Source: Lacrimispora defluvii
GTDB taxonomy: Bacteria; Bacillota; Clostridia; Lachnospirales; Lachnospiraceae
Assembly: GCA_013036995.1 (NCBI GenBank)
Contig: JAAOXG010000058.1
Coordinates: forward strand, 1-64,000
Direction: 5' to 3'
DNA: 64,000 bases
Part shown: positions 27,160 to 36,679 of the stretch, piece by piece
How positions within the stretch are numbered: the first letter of the stretch is position 1
Layout of the letters: every line of letters starts with the position of its first letter
Notes under the pieces: generated by a model
What the model was told of the DNA's origin: nothing
Database searches by the model: none
The model's input: only the letters and a program-made list of their open reading frames with translations
Translations under genes and position numbers: made by a program

Positions 27160-27622
27160 AATTTTCTTTGATTTTAACAATTACTTTCTTAATTGGAGCT
27201 GGTTCTCCGGCTGCAGCCTTTGGTTTATGGCCATCCCAGGGATTAAAAATCATATATTCTCCAGACTTTACTACCGCTTTTAAGCCTGGGTTTTCATTGT
27301 CGTAAAATACAACATCTTTTTCATCGTTATATGGTACTTTTTCATTCAGTTCATCAATTCTTGCGTAGGTCATAATCTCAGAACCGGAAATCACATACTG
27401 AATATCTGTATAATTATGGTGAGCTTCATATTTCGCTTCTTCCCATGGAATTGTTGTATATTCAACTACATTGGCAAACACGTTCTTGCCGTCAATCTCA
27501 TATTTACCTGGCTCCAGTTTCTCCAGATCAGTATTCTTAAGAAAATCTACTGCCTTGGCATATCTGTCTTCCACACCAAGGTTTTTGTAAAAATCAAGGT
27601 TTTTTGCTGTGTCAAAAATCAT
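27158..27622 (-). CDS. YhcH/YjgK/YiaL (EbgC-like) family protein
   Basis: 154 residues. Characteristic motifs are the metal-site region EAHHNYTDIQYVISGSE near residues 86-102 and the C-terminal MIFNPWDGHKPKA. These beta-barrel proteins often occur beside sialic-acid or hexuronate genes and have been suggested to be sugar isomerases or mutarotases; the activity is unsettled. Its own promoter-like elements TTGTTA and TATACT (18 bases apart) lie 90-110 bases upstream, overlapping an imperfect inverted repeat. Confidence 0.87.
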   Translation of the reverse strand: MIFDTAKNLDFYKNLGVEDRYAKAVDFLKNTDLEKLEPGKYEIDGKNVFANVVEYTTIPWEEAKYEAHHNYTDIQYVISGSEIMTYARIDELNEKVPYNDEKDVVFYDNENPGLKAVVKSGEYMIFNPWDGHKPKAAAGEPAPIKKVIVKIKEN

Positions 27623-27648
27623 TTGAATACTCTCCTTTTATGTATCAG

Positions 27649-27691
27649 TATAGTTATAACAAAATATGGATATTCCTGTTATCAAACTATA
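27649..27691. repeat. Imperfect inverted repeat in the YhcH-gene promoter region
   Basis: TATAGTTATAACA and TGTTATCAAACTATA pair except for two extra bases. The element overlaps the region just downstream of the TATACT -10 hexamer, a common position for a repressor operator. The binding protein is unknown. Confidence 0.4.
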
Positions 27692-27725
27692 GTATACACC
27701 AAAAACAGAATATTTAACAATGTTT

Positions 27726-28613
27726 TTATTTAAAAAATTCATGGTTTCCGTGCTGGAATAAATAAGTCAAATGGGAATCAAACCAGCTGATCGCGCCGCT
27801 CCTTGAACCCCTTCGATTCATAAAATACAAAGCTCCGTTTGAATAGTCCTCACCTTCCAGTGCCCTGTTCACACAATCAATGGTATTGCTGGTAACCTTT
27901 ACGGAATTAATGCTTCCATTGGAAACCGGGGAAAACTGGGAGGGTGAATAAACAACTCCTTTCACTGTACTTGGAAATTTACCGCTTTTTACACGATTTA
28001 AAATCACATTTGCTACAAGAATCTTTCCTTCATCATCACAAACTCCGGCTTCTGCCTGCACAATCTTTAACAAGACATTATAGTCTTCATCCGACAGAGA
28101 CGTGGCATGTGCTGCTTTTTCCTCTTCTGCCTTTTTGGCAGCTGCTTCTTCCGCTTCTTTCGCCTTCAGGGCTTCTTCTGCGGCTATCTGCGCCTGCTTT
28201 TTAGCTTCCTCCTCCAGTGCAATCTGTTCGTTCATGCGCTGGATTCTGGTAAAGGATTCTTTTTCCAGTTCCTGCTTTTGTATGACTTCTTTTTCCAACA
28301 GATTTCCAGCAAGTTGCTGCGCCTGCATCTTGGGATCGGTAAGGTTTATTTGTACTTTTGCTTGTGAAGCTGTTTCCTCTTCTTCAACGTTCTCATCATC
28401 GGTAGCGTCTTCTAAAGCCCGTGTTTCTGCAAATGCCGTTAATGCATTTTTTCCGCTGCTTCCAAAACCTGTGGAAGTAAAAGCAATCACTGTAATTACT
28501 GCGGCACCTGCCATAAAAACAGCTGAGGAACGATACATTCGCTTCGTGACCCTTACGGACATTCCTCTGAAGAACTGACTAATCTGCTGAAGCATAGAGC
28601 GTAGTGTAAGCAT
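27726..28613 (-). CDS. Exported cell-wall hydrolase with coiled-coil linker and SleB-type domain
   Basis: 295 residues from the ATG at 28613, preceded by AGAGGAG; a longer reading extends into the promoter. A membrane/signal segment (SSAVFMAGAAVITVIAFTSTG) lies near residues 30-50. An alanine- and glutamate-rich coiled coil follows (KAKEAEEAAAKKAEEEKAA). The C-terminal SleB/hydrolase-2 domain has VQAEAGVCDDEGKILVANVILNRV with the catalytic Glu and SQFSPVSNG, ending in DSHLTYLFQHGNHEFFK. SleB cleaves spore cortex; vegetative homologues act on wall remodelling. Confidence 0.9.
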   Translation of the reverse strand: MLTLRSMLQQISQFFRGMSVRVTKRMYRSSAVFMAGAAVITVIAFTSTGFGSSGKNALTAFAETRALEDATDDENVEEEETASQAKVQINLTDPKMQAQQLAGNLLEKEVIQKQELEKESFTRIQRMNEQIALEEEAKKQAQIAAEEALKAKEAEEAAAKKAEEEKAAHATSLSDEDYNVLLKIVQAEAGVCDDEGKILVANVILNRVKSGKFPSTVKGVVYSPSQFSPVSNGSINSVKVTSNTIDCVNRALEGEDYSNGALYFMNRRGSRSGAISWFDSHLTYLFQHGNHEFFK

Positions 28614-28688
28614 AAATACTCCTCTTTCTCTAATCTCATTTGCGTGGGCTTCGGACTGTTCCGTACCCGTTTCTTTGTGTCGTCCGTA

Positions 28689-28718
28689 ATTATAGAAGAA
28701 TCCCGTTAAAAAAGTCAA
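28689..28718 (-). promoter_or_regulatory. Promoter of the SleB-domain gene
   Basis: TTGACT and TATAAT with 18 bases between on the minus strand, giving a leader of about 65 bases. Confidence 0.7.
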
Positions 28719-28923
28719 TGGTAATTTAACATTTTTGTGATAATTTAACTTCTTAATTTTTTACCGTTTTTATTTTTTTGTTAGTTATACACTATTTTTC
28801 CTTGTACTTATGTGATTTTTTTGTATTAAACATGTGTTATTTTTTTACAATATTATTACATTTCTGTTAATTATTCACCCGCACGCTGTTGGCCTGTCTT
28901 ACCGTTTGGTTGTTTTATGTAAA

Positions 28924-29397
28924 CTAATTCAAGGTAAGTGAGGCAAAATTACCTCTAATAAAGGCAGCCAGTTTCTGTGGAGCAATGACAATTTGCTGGC
29001 CCCTGATCCCGGCGCTTACTACAATATCAGGATAATTTTCCGCAGATGCATCAATCCATGTAGGAAATTGCTTTTTCATTCCCACAGGTGAACACCCACC
29101 TCTGATATAGCCAGTAACAGACTGTAAATCTTTTACAGAAATCATTTCAACTTTTTTATCGCCTGTAAGCTTTGCTGTCTTTTTTAAATCAAGCTCTGCG
29201 TCAACAGGGATACAACAGACAAAATAACCAGTTTTATCTCCTTTTAATACAAGAGTTTTAAATACACTTCCATGGTCCACACCCAGCATATCGGCTGCAT
29301 GGCTTCCTGATAAATCCTGTTCATCAACGGTATATTCCTTTGTATCATAGGCAATCCCCGCTTTATCAAGCATTCTCATTACATTTGTTTTTATCAT
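28924..29397 (-). CDS. ybaK: Cys-tRNA(Pro)/Cys-tRNA(Cys) deacylase, YbaK/EbsC family
   Basis: 157 residues. The YbaK domain is seen in KTNVMRMLDKAGIAYDTKEY, the catalytic lysine in VFKTLVLKGD at about residue 47, and GGCSPVGMKKQFPTWID. It hydrolyses mischarged Cys-tRNA(Pro). It stands alone and is divergent from a LysR regulator, about 200 bases apart. Confidence 0.93.
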   Translation of the reverse strand: MIKTNVMRMLDKAGIAYDTKEYTVDEQDLSGSHAADMLGVDHGSVFKTLVLKGDKTGYFVCCIPVDAELDLKKTAKLTGDKKVEMISVKDLQSVTGYIRGGCSPVGMKKQFPTWIDASAENYPDIVVSAGIRGQQIVIAPQKLAAFIRGNFASLTLN

Positions 29398-29593
29398 ATC
29401 AGATCACTCCTGTCCTTTTGTATTATGAATTACATCATAATAAGAAAAACTCTGTTTGTCCAGCAAAAGCTTATGCAGGCTTTGCCTCCCTGATTTTCCT
29501 GCTTTACATTCTGATATTTTACCTGATATAATATCAATATATAGTATTGTGTATTATTATAATGAATGGTTATAAAATGAAAGGATTTTTAAT

Positions 29594-30493
29594 ATGGATC
29601 AGAATCTTTCCCAATATAAAATTTTTTATGAAGTAGCAAAAGCTGGTAATATATCCAAAGCTGCGAAAGAACTTTTCATCAGTCAGCCCGCAATCAGCAA
29701 GTCCATCAGTAAGTTGGAGGACAATTTAGGTGTAGCATTATTTACCCGAAATTCCAGAGGCGTCCAGCTTACGGAAGAGGGGAAACTTTTGTTTCATCAC
29801 ACAAAAACAGCATTTGAAGCGATAAACAGAGGGGAACTGGAACTTAAGAGAGTAAAGGATTTTAATATCGGGCACTTAAGAATCGGTGTGAGCAATACCC
29901 TGTGTAAATACATTCTTCTTCCTTATTTAAAGGGATTTATTGAAAAGTATCCTCATATTAAAATTACCATAGAAAGCCAGTCCACCACCCATACGGTTGC
30001 CATGTTAGAGCAACAGCAGATAGACTTGGGATTGATCGCTGAGCCCTCCAACCGCCGTCCCCTTTTATTTAATCCAGTTATGGAAATTCAGGACATCTTT
30101 GTATCAACCAGTGCCTATCTGGAAAATTTATATCTAAGAGAGGGAAAAAATGCAGATTTATTTCAGACCGGCAACATCCTTTTATTGGACAAAAATAATA
30201 TGACCAGAAAGTATATTGACGAATATTTAAACGAAAATCAGATCATTCCCAATCAACTTTTGGAAATTACAACCATGGATCTACTGATAGAATTCGCTAA
30301 AATCGGTCTGGGGATCGGCTGTGTGATTAAAGAATTCGTCCAGGATGAGCTGGATAAAAAAGAACTGATTGAAGTTCCCATGATAGCTGGTATAAAGAAA
30401 CGAACAGTTGGATTTGCCTATAACCCGGGATCTGTATCCACAGCAATGGAAATTTTCTTTGAAGCAATGCAGAAAGCCGGAATCAGAGGCTGA
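29594..30493 (+). CDS. LysR-family transcriptional regulator
   Basis: 299 residues. The N-terminal winged helix is GNISKAAKELFISQPAISKSISKLEDNLGVALFTR, and the C-terminal periplasmic-binding-like sensor domain begins at about residue 90 (GHLRIGVSNTLC). AAAGGA precedes the start. It is divergent from ybaK, the usual arrangement for a LysR target, though regulation of a proofreading deacylase would be unusual. Confidence 0.93.
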   Translation: MDQNLSQYKIFYEVAKAGNISKAAKELFISQPAISKSISKLEDNLGVALFTRNSRGVQLTEEGKLLFHHTKTAFEAINRGELELKRVKDFNIGHLRIGVSNTLCKYILLPYLKGFIEKYPHIKITIESQSTTHTVAMLEQQQIDLGLIAEPSNRRPLLFNPVMEIQDIFVSTSAYLENLYLREGKNADLFQTGNILLLDKNNMTRKYIDEYLNENQIIPNQLLEITTMDLLIEFAKIGLGIGCVIKEFVQDELDKKELIEVPMIAGIKKRTVGFAYNPGSVSTAMEIFFEAMQKAGIRG

Positions 30494-30501
30494 ATACGCA
30501 T

Positions 30502-30561
30502 AAAAAGGCTGATAGAAAAGAGAAATCGTGTTAACCACATTCTCTTTTTATCAGCCTTTTT
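30502..30561. terminator. Two-way terminator between the LysR gene and ilvC
   Basis: AAAAAGGCTGATAGAAAAGAGAA pairs almost perfectly with TTCTCTTTTTATCAGCCTTTTT around a 14-base loop; A and T tracts at both ends suit termination in both directions. Confidence 0.88.
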
Positions 30562-30575
30562 ACATATTCTAAAAT

Positions 30576-31673
<1,098 letters not shown>

Positions 31674-31695
31674 CTAGCTAACAACAAAAGACTGC

Positions 31696-32196
31696 CTATG
31701 GCAGATAGCGGATATCATCTGATCCTCTGGAAAGTCCTGTGAGACCAGTTCTTGCCAACTCTAAAATCTCATAATCTCCAAGGAGGTTAATCAGCGCATC
31801 CAGTTTTGACTGGTCGCCTGTCAGCATGACGGTTAAAGAATCTCTTCCCACATCAACAATAGTAGCCCTGAATATATCTGCAATGGCACTGATCGCCTGA
31901 CGCTCACTGGCATTGGCGCGGACCTTTACAAGAATAAGTTCACGGTAAACAGAACGTCCGGGCTTCAATTCCTTAATATCCCTGACATCTTCCAGCTTTC
32001 TCAGCTGCTTTTCAATCTGATCCAAGATCTCCTGTTCACCCACAGAAACCACTGTCATCCTCGAATATCTCTCATCCGCAGTTACTCCTACCGTAAGGCT
32101 CTCAATATTATAGCCACGGCGGCTGAACAGTCCGGCTACACGGCTTAAAACGCCGGCAGTGTTATCAACCAACAATGATAATACGATTCTTTCCAT
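31696..32196 (-). CDS. ilvN: Acetolactate synthase small (regulatory) subunit
   Basis: 166 residues. The ACT domain starts LSLLVDNTAGVLSRVAGLFSRRGYNIESL, and the C-terminal domain contains LVKVRANASERQAISAIADIFRA. It binds valine and controls the catalytic subunit. No catalytic ilvB gene lies next to it in the window; upstream is an unrelated metal exporter. The ilvN-ilvC pair therefore works with a large subunit encoded elsewhere. A strong promoter with an embedded inverted repeat lies upstream. Confidence 0.95.
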   Translation of the reverse strand: MERIVLSLLVDNTAGVLSRVAGLFSRRGYNIESLTVGVTADERYSRMTVVSVGEQEILDQIEKQLRKLEDVRDIKELKPGRSVYRELILVKVRANASERQAISAIADIFRATIVDVGRDSLTVMLTGDQSKLDALINLLGDYEILELARTGLTGLSRGSDDIRYLP

Positions 32197-32227
32197 TCAC
32201 ATCCCTGCCTTTTTGTATAATATTTAA

Positions 32228-32256
32228 ATGATAACAATGTAACTGTTATTTGTCAA
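32228..32256 (-). promoter_or_regulatory. Promoter of ilvN-ilvC with an operator-like repeat
   Basis: TTGACA and TATCAT with 17 bases between on the minus strand. Between them, and partly in the -10, lies the inverted repeat ATAACA-7-TGTTAT (32231-32249). A protein bound there would block RNA polymerase. No T-box or leader-peptide attenuator fits in the roughly 25-base leader. Confidence 0.6.
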
Positions 32257-32307
32257 CTAAATAATAGGAATGTGTATTATAATCTGGAGTTATACCTGCA
32301 GACATAT

Positions 32308-33228
32308 TTAATCATTTTCATCCATATCAAGAACCGGATTCACGTGAACCATGCAATGCTTTACATCAGGAAAGTGTTCTTCTATGCACAGATGCACCTT
32401 TTCTGCTATTTCGTGAGACCTTACCAGTTCCAGTTTTCCTTCTGCTGCAATTTCGATATCCACATATACTTTTGCACCAAACATCCTGGTTCTGATATCG
32501 TCAATCCGTTTTACCCCCATAACTGACATTGCAAAATCCTTCATTTTTTGAACCGTATCCTCATCGCAGGATTTATCGATCATTTTGTTCATGGAATCAC
32601 GAAAAATATCAATAGCTGCCTTACCAATAAAAATACAGATTACAATACTGGCCAGAGGATCTAAAACCGGGATTCCCATTCTTGCACCGCCAATCCCTAT
32701 CATAGCTCCCACAGAAGACAGCGCGTCAGAGCGATGGTGCCAGGCATCTGCCATAACAGCACCTGAATTTATCTTTTTGGCCGCTGCTCTTGTGTACCAG
32801 TACATCCATTCTTTTACGACGATTGATAAAACTGCCGCAACCAAAGCAACCAGTCCGGGGATTTCTGCCGTCTTTCCATTCTGCCCTGCTATGACCTTAA
32901 TTCCAGTGATGCCAATTACAACGCCTGTAGCCATTAACAAAGAAGCAAGTATGGCAGAAGCAACACATTCCATCCGGTCATGACCGTATGGATGCTCTTT
33001 ATCTGATTTTTTATCTGCCAGCTGCACACCGATCATAACAATAAATGTGCTGAACACATCGGAAGCAGAATGAACTGCATCTGAAATCATCGCTCCAGAA
33101 TGTCCAAACATACCTGCTGCCAGTTTAAATGCAGAAAGCGTTAAATTAATGACAATGCTCACCATTGATACGTGCATGGCAAGACTTTTTCCATCCTTTT
33201 CTTTCTTTAATCCAGTGATACGTTTCAT
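32308..33228 (-). CDS. Cation diffusion facilitator (CDF) family metal exporter
   Basis: 306 residues from the ATG at 33228, which follows GGGGG by 7 bases. Six membrane segments are expected. The metal sites are ISDAVHSASD (helix II, HxxxD) and DAWHHRSDA (helix V, HxxxD) with SDKEHPYGHDRME between. The cytoplasmic C-terminal domain has VDIEIAAEGKLELVRSHEIAEKVH. The D/H pattern fits zinc, manganese or iron export; the metal cannot be fixed from sequence. A structured leader with its own promoter precedes it. Confidence 0.92.
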   Translation of the reverse strand: MKRITGLKKEKDGKSLAMHVSMVSIVINLTLSAFKLAAGMFGHSGAMISDAVHSASDVFSTFIVMIGVQLADKKSDKEHPYGHDRMECVASAILASLLMATGVVIGITGIKVIAGQNGKTAEIPGLVALVAAVLSIVVKEWMYWYTRAAAKKINSGAVMADAWHHRSDALSSVGAMIGIGGARMGIPVLDPLASIVICIFIGKAAIDIFRDSMNKMIDKSCDEDTVQKMKDFAMSVMGVKRIDDIRTRMFGAKVYVDIEIAAEGKLELVRSHEIAEKVHLCIEEHFPDVKHCMVHVNPVLDMDEND

Positions 33229-33433
33229 ACCAGTTCCCCCAGTTTGATCAGATTCCAGATGTCGATAAATAAAAATGCACCTGTGGAACAATTAGTTAAC
33301 TACTGTCCCACAGATGCATTGAGATCATCTGCTGTTGCAAAAGCAACCCGGCTTACAGCTGTTAAAAGCTGACGCCTGCTCAGTTTGTACTGTAGAGTCA
33401 TGTGCAGTGCAATGAGTTTAATCCCGTAAACGG
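33229..33433 (-). promoter_or_regulatory. Structured 5' leader with terminator before the CDF exporter; candidate metal-sensing riboswitch
   Basis: About 205 untranslated bases lie between a good promoter and the exporter start. The 3' part holds a terminator: AATGCATCTGTGGGAC pairs with GTTCCACAGGTGCATT, two mismatches, then a T-run (33269-33320). Upstream there are several small hairpins, among them CCCGT/CGGG, CAGU/ACUG, CAGC/GCUG and GUUGC/GCAAC. A terminator this far into a leader just before a metal exporter indicates control by premature termination. I could not match it to the NiCo, Mn (yybP) or other known consensus by eye. Confidence 0.55.
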
Positions 33434-33439
33434 GCTTCT

Positions 33440-33468
33440 GTAATAGGATATGAACGTATAGCTGTAAA
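33440..33468 (-). promoter_or_regulatory. Promoter of the CDF leader
   Basis: TTTACA and TATTAC with 17 bases between on the minus strand, starting right after the preceding gene's stop. Confidence 0.5.
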
Positions 33469-33478
33469 AGTTACCACA

Positions 33479-34075
33479 TTACGTATAATCAATAATGCAA
33501 TATTCATAAGCATTGATCACAACGGTGCTTCCATACTGATCTTCTCTCTTAAAAGCATTGCCATAATTAGCATGGATATGACCATGAAGAAAATATCTGG
33601 GTGCATACTTATCCATTAACATCTTAAAGCAGGAAAACCCGCGATGAGGAAGATCCGGCAGATCATTCAGTTCAAAAGCAGGCGCATGGGTTACAAGTAT
33701 ATCAAACCCCTTATTTTTCTTTAACTTCCACCACATGCGCTTAATTCTCTGTTCCATTTTCTTTTCTGTAAACTGGTTGGGAGAACCGGGAATATATTCC
33801 ATGGACCCTCCCAGCCCCAAAATTCTTACTCCATTGAAGGTAACAATCTCATCTTCAATGCAGATACACCCCTCCGGAGGACATCTGTCATACTGACAAT
33901 CATGGTTTCCCCTTACGTAATAAACCGGCGCGTGAGAACAGGTGGCAAAAAACGTCAGATAATTTGCTCTCAAATCTCCGCAGGAAATGATTAAATCAAT
34001 ATCTTTTAGCTTCTCCGGTGTATAGAATTCGTAGAGCGACTTGGACTCATGATCCGCCAGTACCAGAATTTTCAC
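33479..34075 (-). CDS. Metallophosphoesterase (calcineurin-like)
   Basis: 198 residues from a GTG start with GGAGG 9 bases upstream. Metal-binding motifs are LVLADHES (in place of GDxH), ISCGDLRANY, YYVRGNHDCQYD, LVTHAPAF and LHGHIHAN. The first motif reads ADHE in place of the usual SDxH, a mild change in the first metal ligand set. The start lies 29 bases inside the upstream BMP-like gene, so the two are coupled. The substrate is unknown. Confidence 0.88.
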   Translation of the reverse strand: MKILVLADHESKSLYEFYTPEKLKDIDLIISCGDLRANYLTFFATCSHAPVYYVRGNHDCQYDRCPPEGCICIEDEIVTFNGVRILGLGGSMEYIPGSPNQFTEKKMEQRIKRMWWKLKKNKGFDILVTHAPAFELNDLPDLPHRGFSCFKMLMDKYAPRYFLHGHIHANYGNAFKREDQYGSTVVINAYEYCIIDYT

Positions 34076-36038
34076 GCTGAAGTTCCTCCGTATCCATGTT
34101 CTCGTATATTGTCTGACCCTGAAGACGAACCAATGACCGTGCTTCTTCTGTTAACTCTTCAAAATCAGGAATCTGCCCTACAACATTTTCCGTAAGCCAG
34201 TTCATTGTAGTAATCTCCTCCGGTGTGAGACTTAACCCTTCTTCACACTGAGTTGTGCCATCCTGAGAGTAAATGATTCCAACAAATGGCTGGAAGCTTC
34301 CTGCCCGAATGGAATTTTTCAAAAATGTAATCAGCCGGTTTGTGCCGTGAGGAAGATTCTGGGAGCAGATCACATCAATGACGTCTGCAGACATTCCCCA
34401 CCAGTAGTTAATCGCCTGCTTCCCTTTCATTTCCTTCCTGTCAACAGAACCGTGGCAGGTGAGATTTACGATTCTTTCATAAAACTTACCCCAATGCCAG
34501 ATTGGAGTAGCCAGGTTTCTCAGGCTTCCATCTGCAGCTTTCTGATAAAGACCGTATTCTCTTGTAGGTGCCTGAGGAGTAATCATATCATCACCGGATA
34601 TAAAGCGGATTCCTTCCTTCTCAAGCTCCGCCTGTGCATCCCGCCCTGTTATCCTTGACCACTCCAGATAAACCTTTGCATAAGGATTAATCATCCTTGC
34701 TCCCAAAGCAAATGCATTGATATTGGCAATGGTTCCGTATATGGGATAATCAGCAATATAACCAAGTTTATCATCCCGTGACATGGAAGCAGCTAACGCT
34801 CCCATTAAGAACTTTGATTCGTACATTCTTCCATAATAGGTGCAGACTGAAGAATAGGACATATTGACCGAACAGTTGAACACTCTGATTTCCGGATGGT
34901 CAATGGCAGTCTTTACACTTAAATTAATCATCTGGGAGGCTGTTGTAAAAATCATGTTGCAGCCGGCTGCAATGGCAGCATCAAAAGCCTTCGCCGTCTC
35001 TGATTCCGAGTCTGCATGGAAAAATACCATGGTTTTTGTCTTTCCGTCAAATGCCTGCTCCAGATACATCCTGCCCAGTTCATGACCGTAAGTCCAGCTG
35101 GAAGTTTCTGCTGTCTTTGCGTGAATAAATGCTATTTTAAGCATGGAAGGGTCAAGGCCCGGATTGGGAAGCAGCCAGTTGATCAGCTTCATCGTGGTGT
35201 TATCTGATCCCTCACCAGCCTCCTCCGGCTGCTCTACCAGAGCAATCTTATTGCCTCTGGAAGCCAGAAGAAGTTCATCCTTAATTTTAACCAGATCCTT
35301 CTTAATCTGCCTTTCCACCCGGTCTTTAACCGACTTGTATCCCAACAGTTCCACATAGACTAAAAATGCATCGGAACAGGTCATGTCATAATCATCACCG
35401 CCGAATGCGTGAAATGCTTTGGAAAAGCGGTCATACGCAGACTTAAACACCAGCCTGTCATCTTCGCTCCACTGTTCTCCCGGAATTTTATTCATTGCCT
35501 TTAAAAGCTTGTCATAGCTGCCTTCCTTGCTGAACCAGATATCGCAGTTAAAGGAAACCTGATAAAAATCAAGGAATTCGTAATAAAGCCGGTTGTTTAA
35601 ATCATCAGTACGCCTTGGAATCATCCGGATTACTGAGGCAGCGATGCTGAAGGCTCCCACATACTTTAATACGCTGACCCTCTTATTGCCTTCCTGAACA
35701 TAATATTGATTCATGAATTCATAAACAACGATCGGATCATGAATTCCTTCCTGAATCTGATGATCATACAGGTAGGCCCACTTCGCTCCAAATTCGGATT
35801 TTTCCGACAAAAGGGGCATAAAATTACTGGCAAATGCATTGGTACGTCCTTCCGTCTTGGTACCGATTACCTTCTCCAGGGGAATATCCATAATTCCTAA
35901 ATTGACTTCAGAAACGATATCAGAATAAGATAAGATATCATCAAGCACTGGCAAATACGGATACTCTCCCCTTGATACGGATGCCTGGTACTGCCTTCGC
36001 CCTTTTCTTAATGCCCCTACATAATCATATAGTGCCAT
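34047..36038 (-). CDS. Cytoplasmic BMP/Med-like binding protein with ParB-like N-terminal domain
   Basis: 663 residues with no signal peptide or lipobox. Residues about 60-130 hold YVQEGNKRVSVLKYVGAFSI, which resembles a ParB/sulfiredoxin-like nuclease fold. From about residue 300 the protein matches basic-membrane-protein/PBP1 sugar or nucleoside-binding proteins: IAFIHAKTAETSSWTYGHELGR, GCNMIFTTASQMI, YGRMYESKFLMGALAASMS and GYIADYPIYGTIANINAFALGA. BMP proteins are usually lipoproteins of ABC importers; here export is absent and there is no permease nearby. It probably senses a ligand inside the cell. It is coupled to the downstream phosphoesterase. The N-terminal fold call is tentative. 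Confidence 0.72.
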   Translation of the reverse strand: MALYDYVGALRKGRRQYQASVSRGEYPYLPVLDDILSYSDIVSEVNLGIMDIPLEKVIGTKTEGRTNAFASNFMPLLSEKSEFGAKWAYLYDHQIQEGIHDPIVVYEFMNQYYVQEGNKRVSVLKYVGAFSIAASVIRMIPRRTDDLNNRLYYEFLDFYQVSFNCDIWFSKEGSYDKLLKAMNKIPGEQWSEDDRLVFKSAYDRFSKAFHAFGGDDYDMTCSDAFLVYVELLGYKSVKDRVERQIKKDLVKIKDELLLASRGNKIALVEQPEEAGEGSDNTTMKLINWLLPNPGLDPSMLKIAFIHAKTAETSSWTYGHELGRMYLEQAFDGKTKTMVFFHADSESETAKAFDAAIAAGCNMIFTTASQMINLSVKTAIDHPEIRVFNCSVNMSYSSVCTYYGRMYESKFLMGALAASMSRDDKLGYIADYPIYGTIANINAFALGARMINPYAKVYLEWSRITGRDAQAELEKEGIRFISGDDMITPQAPTREYGLYQKAADGSLRNLATPIWHWGKFYERIVNLTCHGSVDRKEMKGKQAINYWWGMSADVIDVICSQNLPHGTNRLITFLKNSIRAGSFQPFVGIIYSQDGTTQCEEGLSLTPEEITTMNWLTENVVGQIPDFEELTEEARSLVRLQGQTIYENMDTEELQRENSGTGGS

Positions 36039-36126
36039 CCGCAGTTTCCTCCCATTATTTTATACCCCTATTTTACCATGCAATGGATGTTCTGTACAGA
36101 CGGGCAATTTCTTCGTCATACAGCCA

Positions 36127-36594
36127 TTACACCTTTAAATTGCGTACTTTAAAATCACGTTCCAGTTCCCTCTTCTGGTCTTTCTTAGCAATATCATCCC
36201 TTTTATCGTAAAGCTTTTTACCTCTTGCCAGACCGATCTCCACTTTAACCAGACTGCCTTTAAAATATACGGAAAGAGGAACCAGAGTATATCCCTTTTG
36301 CGCAATTTTTTCATCCAGCTTTTGAATTTCCGATTTATGAAGGAGAAGCTTTCTGATACGAAGTGGATCTTTGTTAAAAATATTTCCCTTTTCATAGGGA
36401 CTGATGTTCATGCCAAATACATAAACCTCTCCTTTGTCAACTCGGACAAAAGACTCCTTTACACTGCACTTGCCCATACGTATGGACTTTACTTCAGTGC
36501 CAAACAGCTCAATACCGGCTTCATATTTTTCATCGATAAAATAATCATGATACGCCTTTTTGTTATTGGCGATTAATTTAAAATTTTCTCCCAT
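36127..36594 (-). CDS. smpB: SsrA-binding protein
   Basis: 155 residues. Core motifs are [49 protein letters not shown] and the C-terminal [20 protein letters not shown] tail that enters the ribosome. It carries tmRNA to stalled ribosomes. No tmRNA gene lies beside it in this window. It follows rnr, with one lipoprotein gene inserted between. Confidence 0.96.
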   Translation of the reverse strand: MGENFKLIANNKKAYHDYFIDEKYEAGIELFGTEVKSIRMGKCSVKESFVRVDKGEVYVFGMNISPYEKGNIFNKDPLRIRKLLLHKSEIQKLDEKIAQKGYTLVPLSVYFKGSLVKVEIGLARGKKLYDKRDDIAKKDQKRELERDFKVRNLKV

Positions 36595-36679
36595 ATGGAT
36601 AAATCTCCCTTATTAAAACTTTACACAATCATACTACATTATTTATATCCCGTAAAGGATGAGAAAATCAGCAAAGGCT

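Noticed and set aside
33229-33433. Assignment of the CDF leader as a NiCo (czcD) riboswitch
   Set aside because: Only one AGCAGGC-like block is visible; the repeated conserved blocks expected of that motif could not be found, so the leader is reported without a class.
36046-36126. tmRNA gene next to smpB
   Set aside because: The short gap lacks a tRNA-like end, a CCA-proximal stem and a tag frame.
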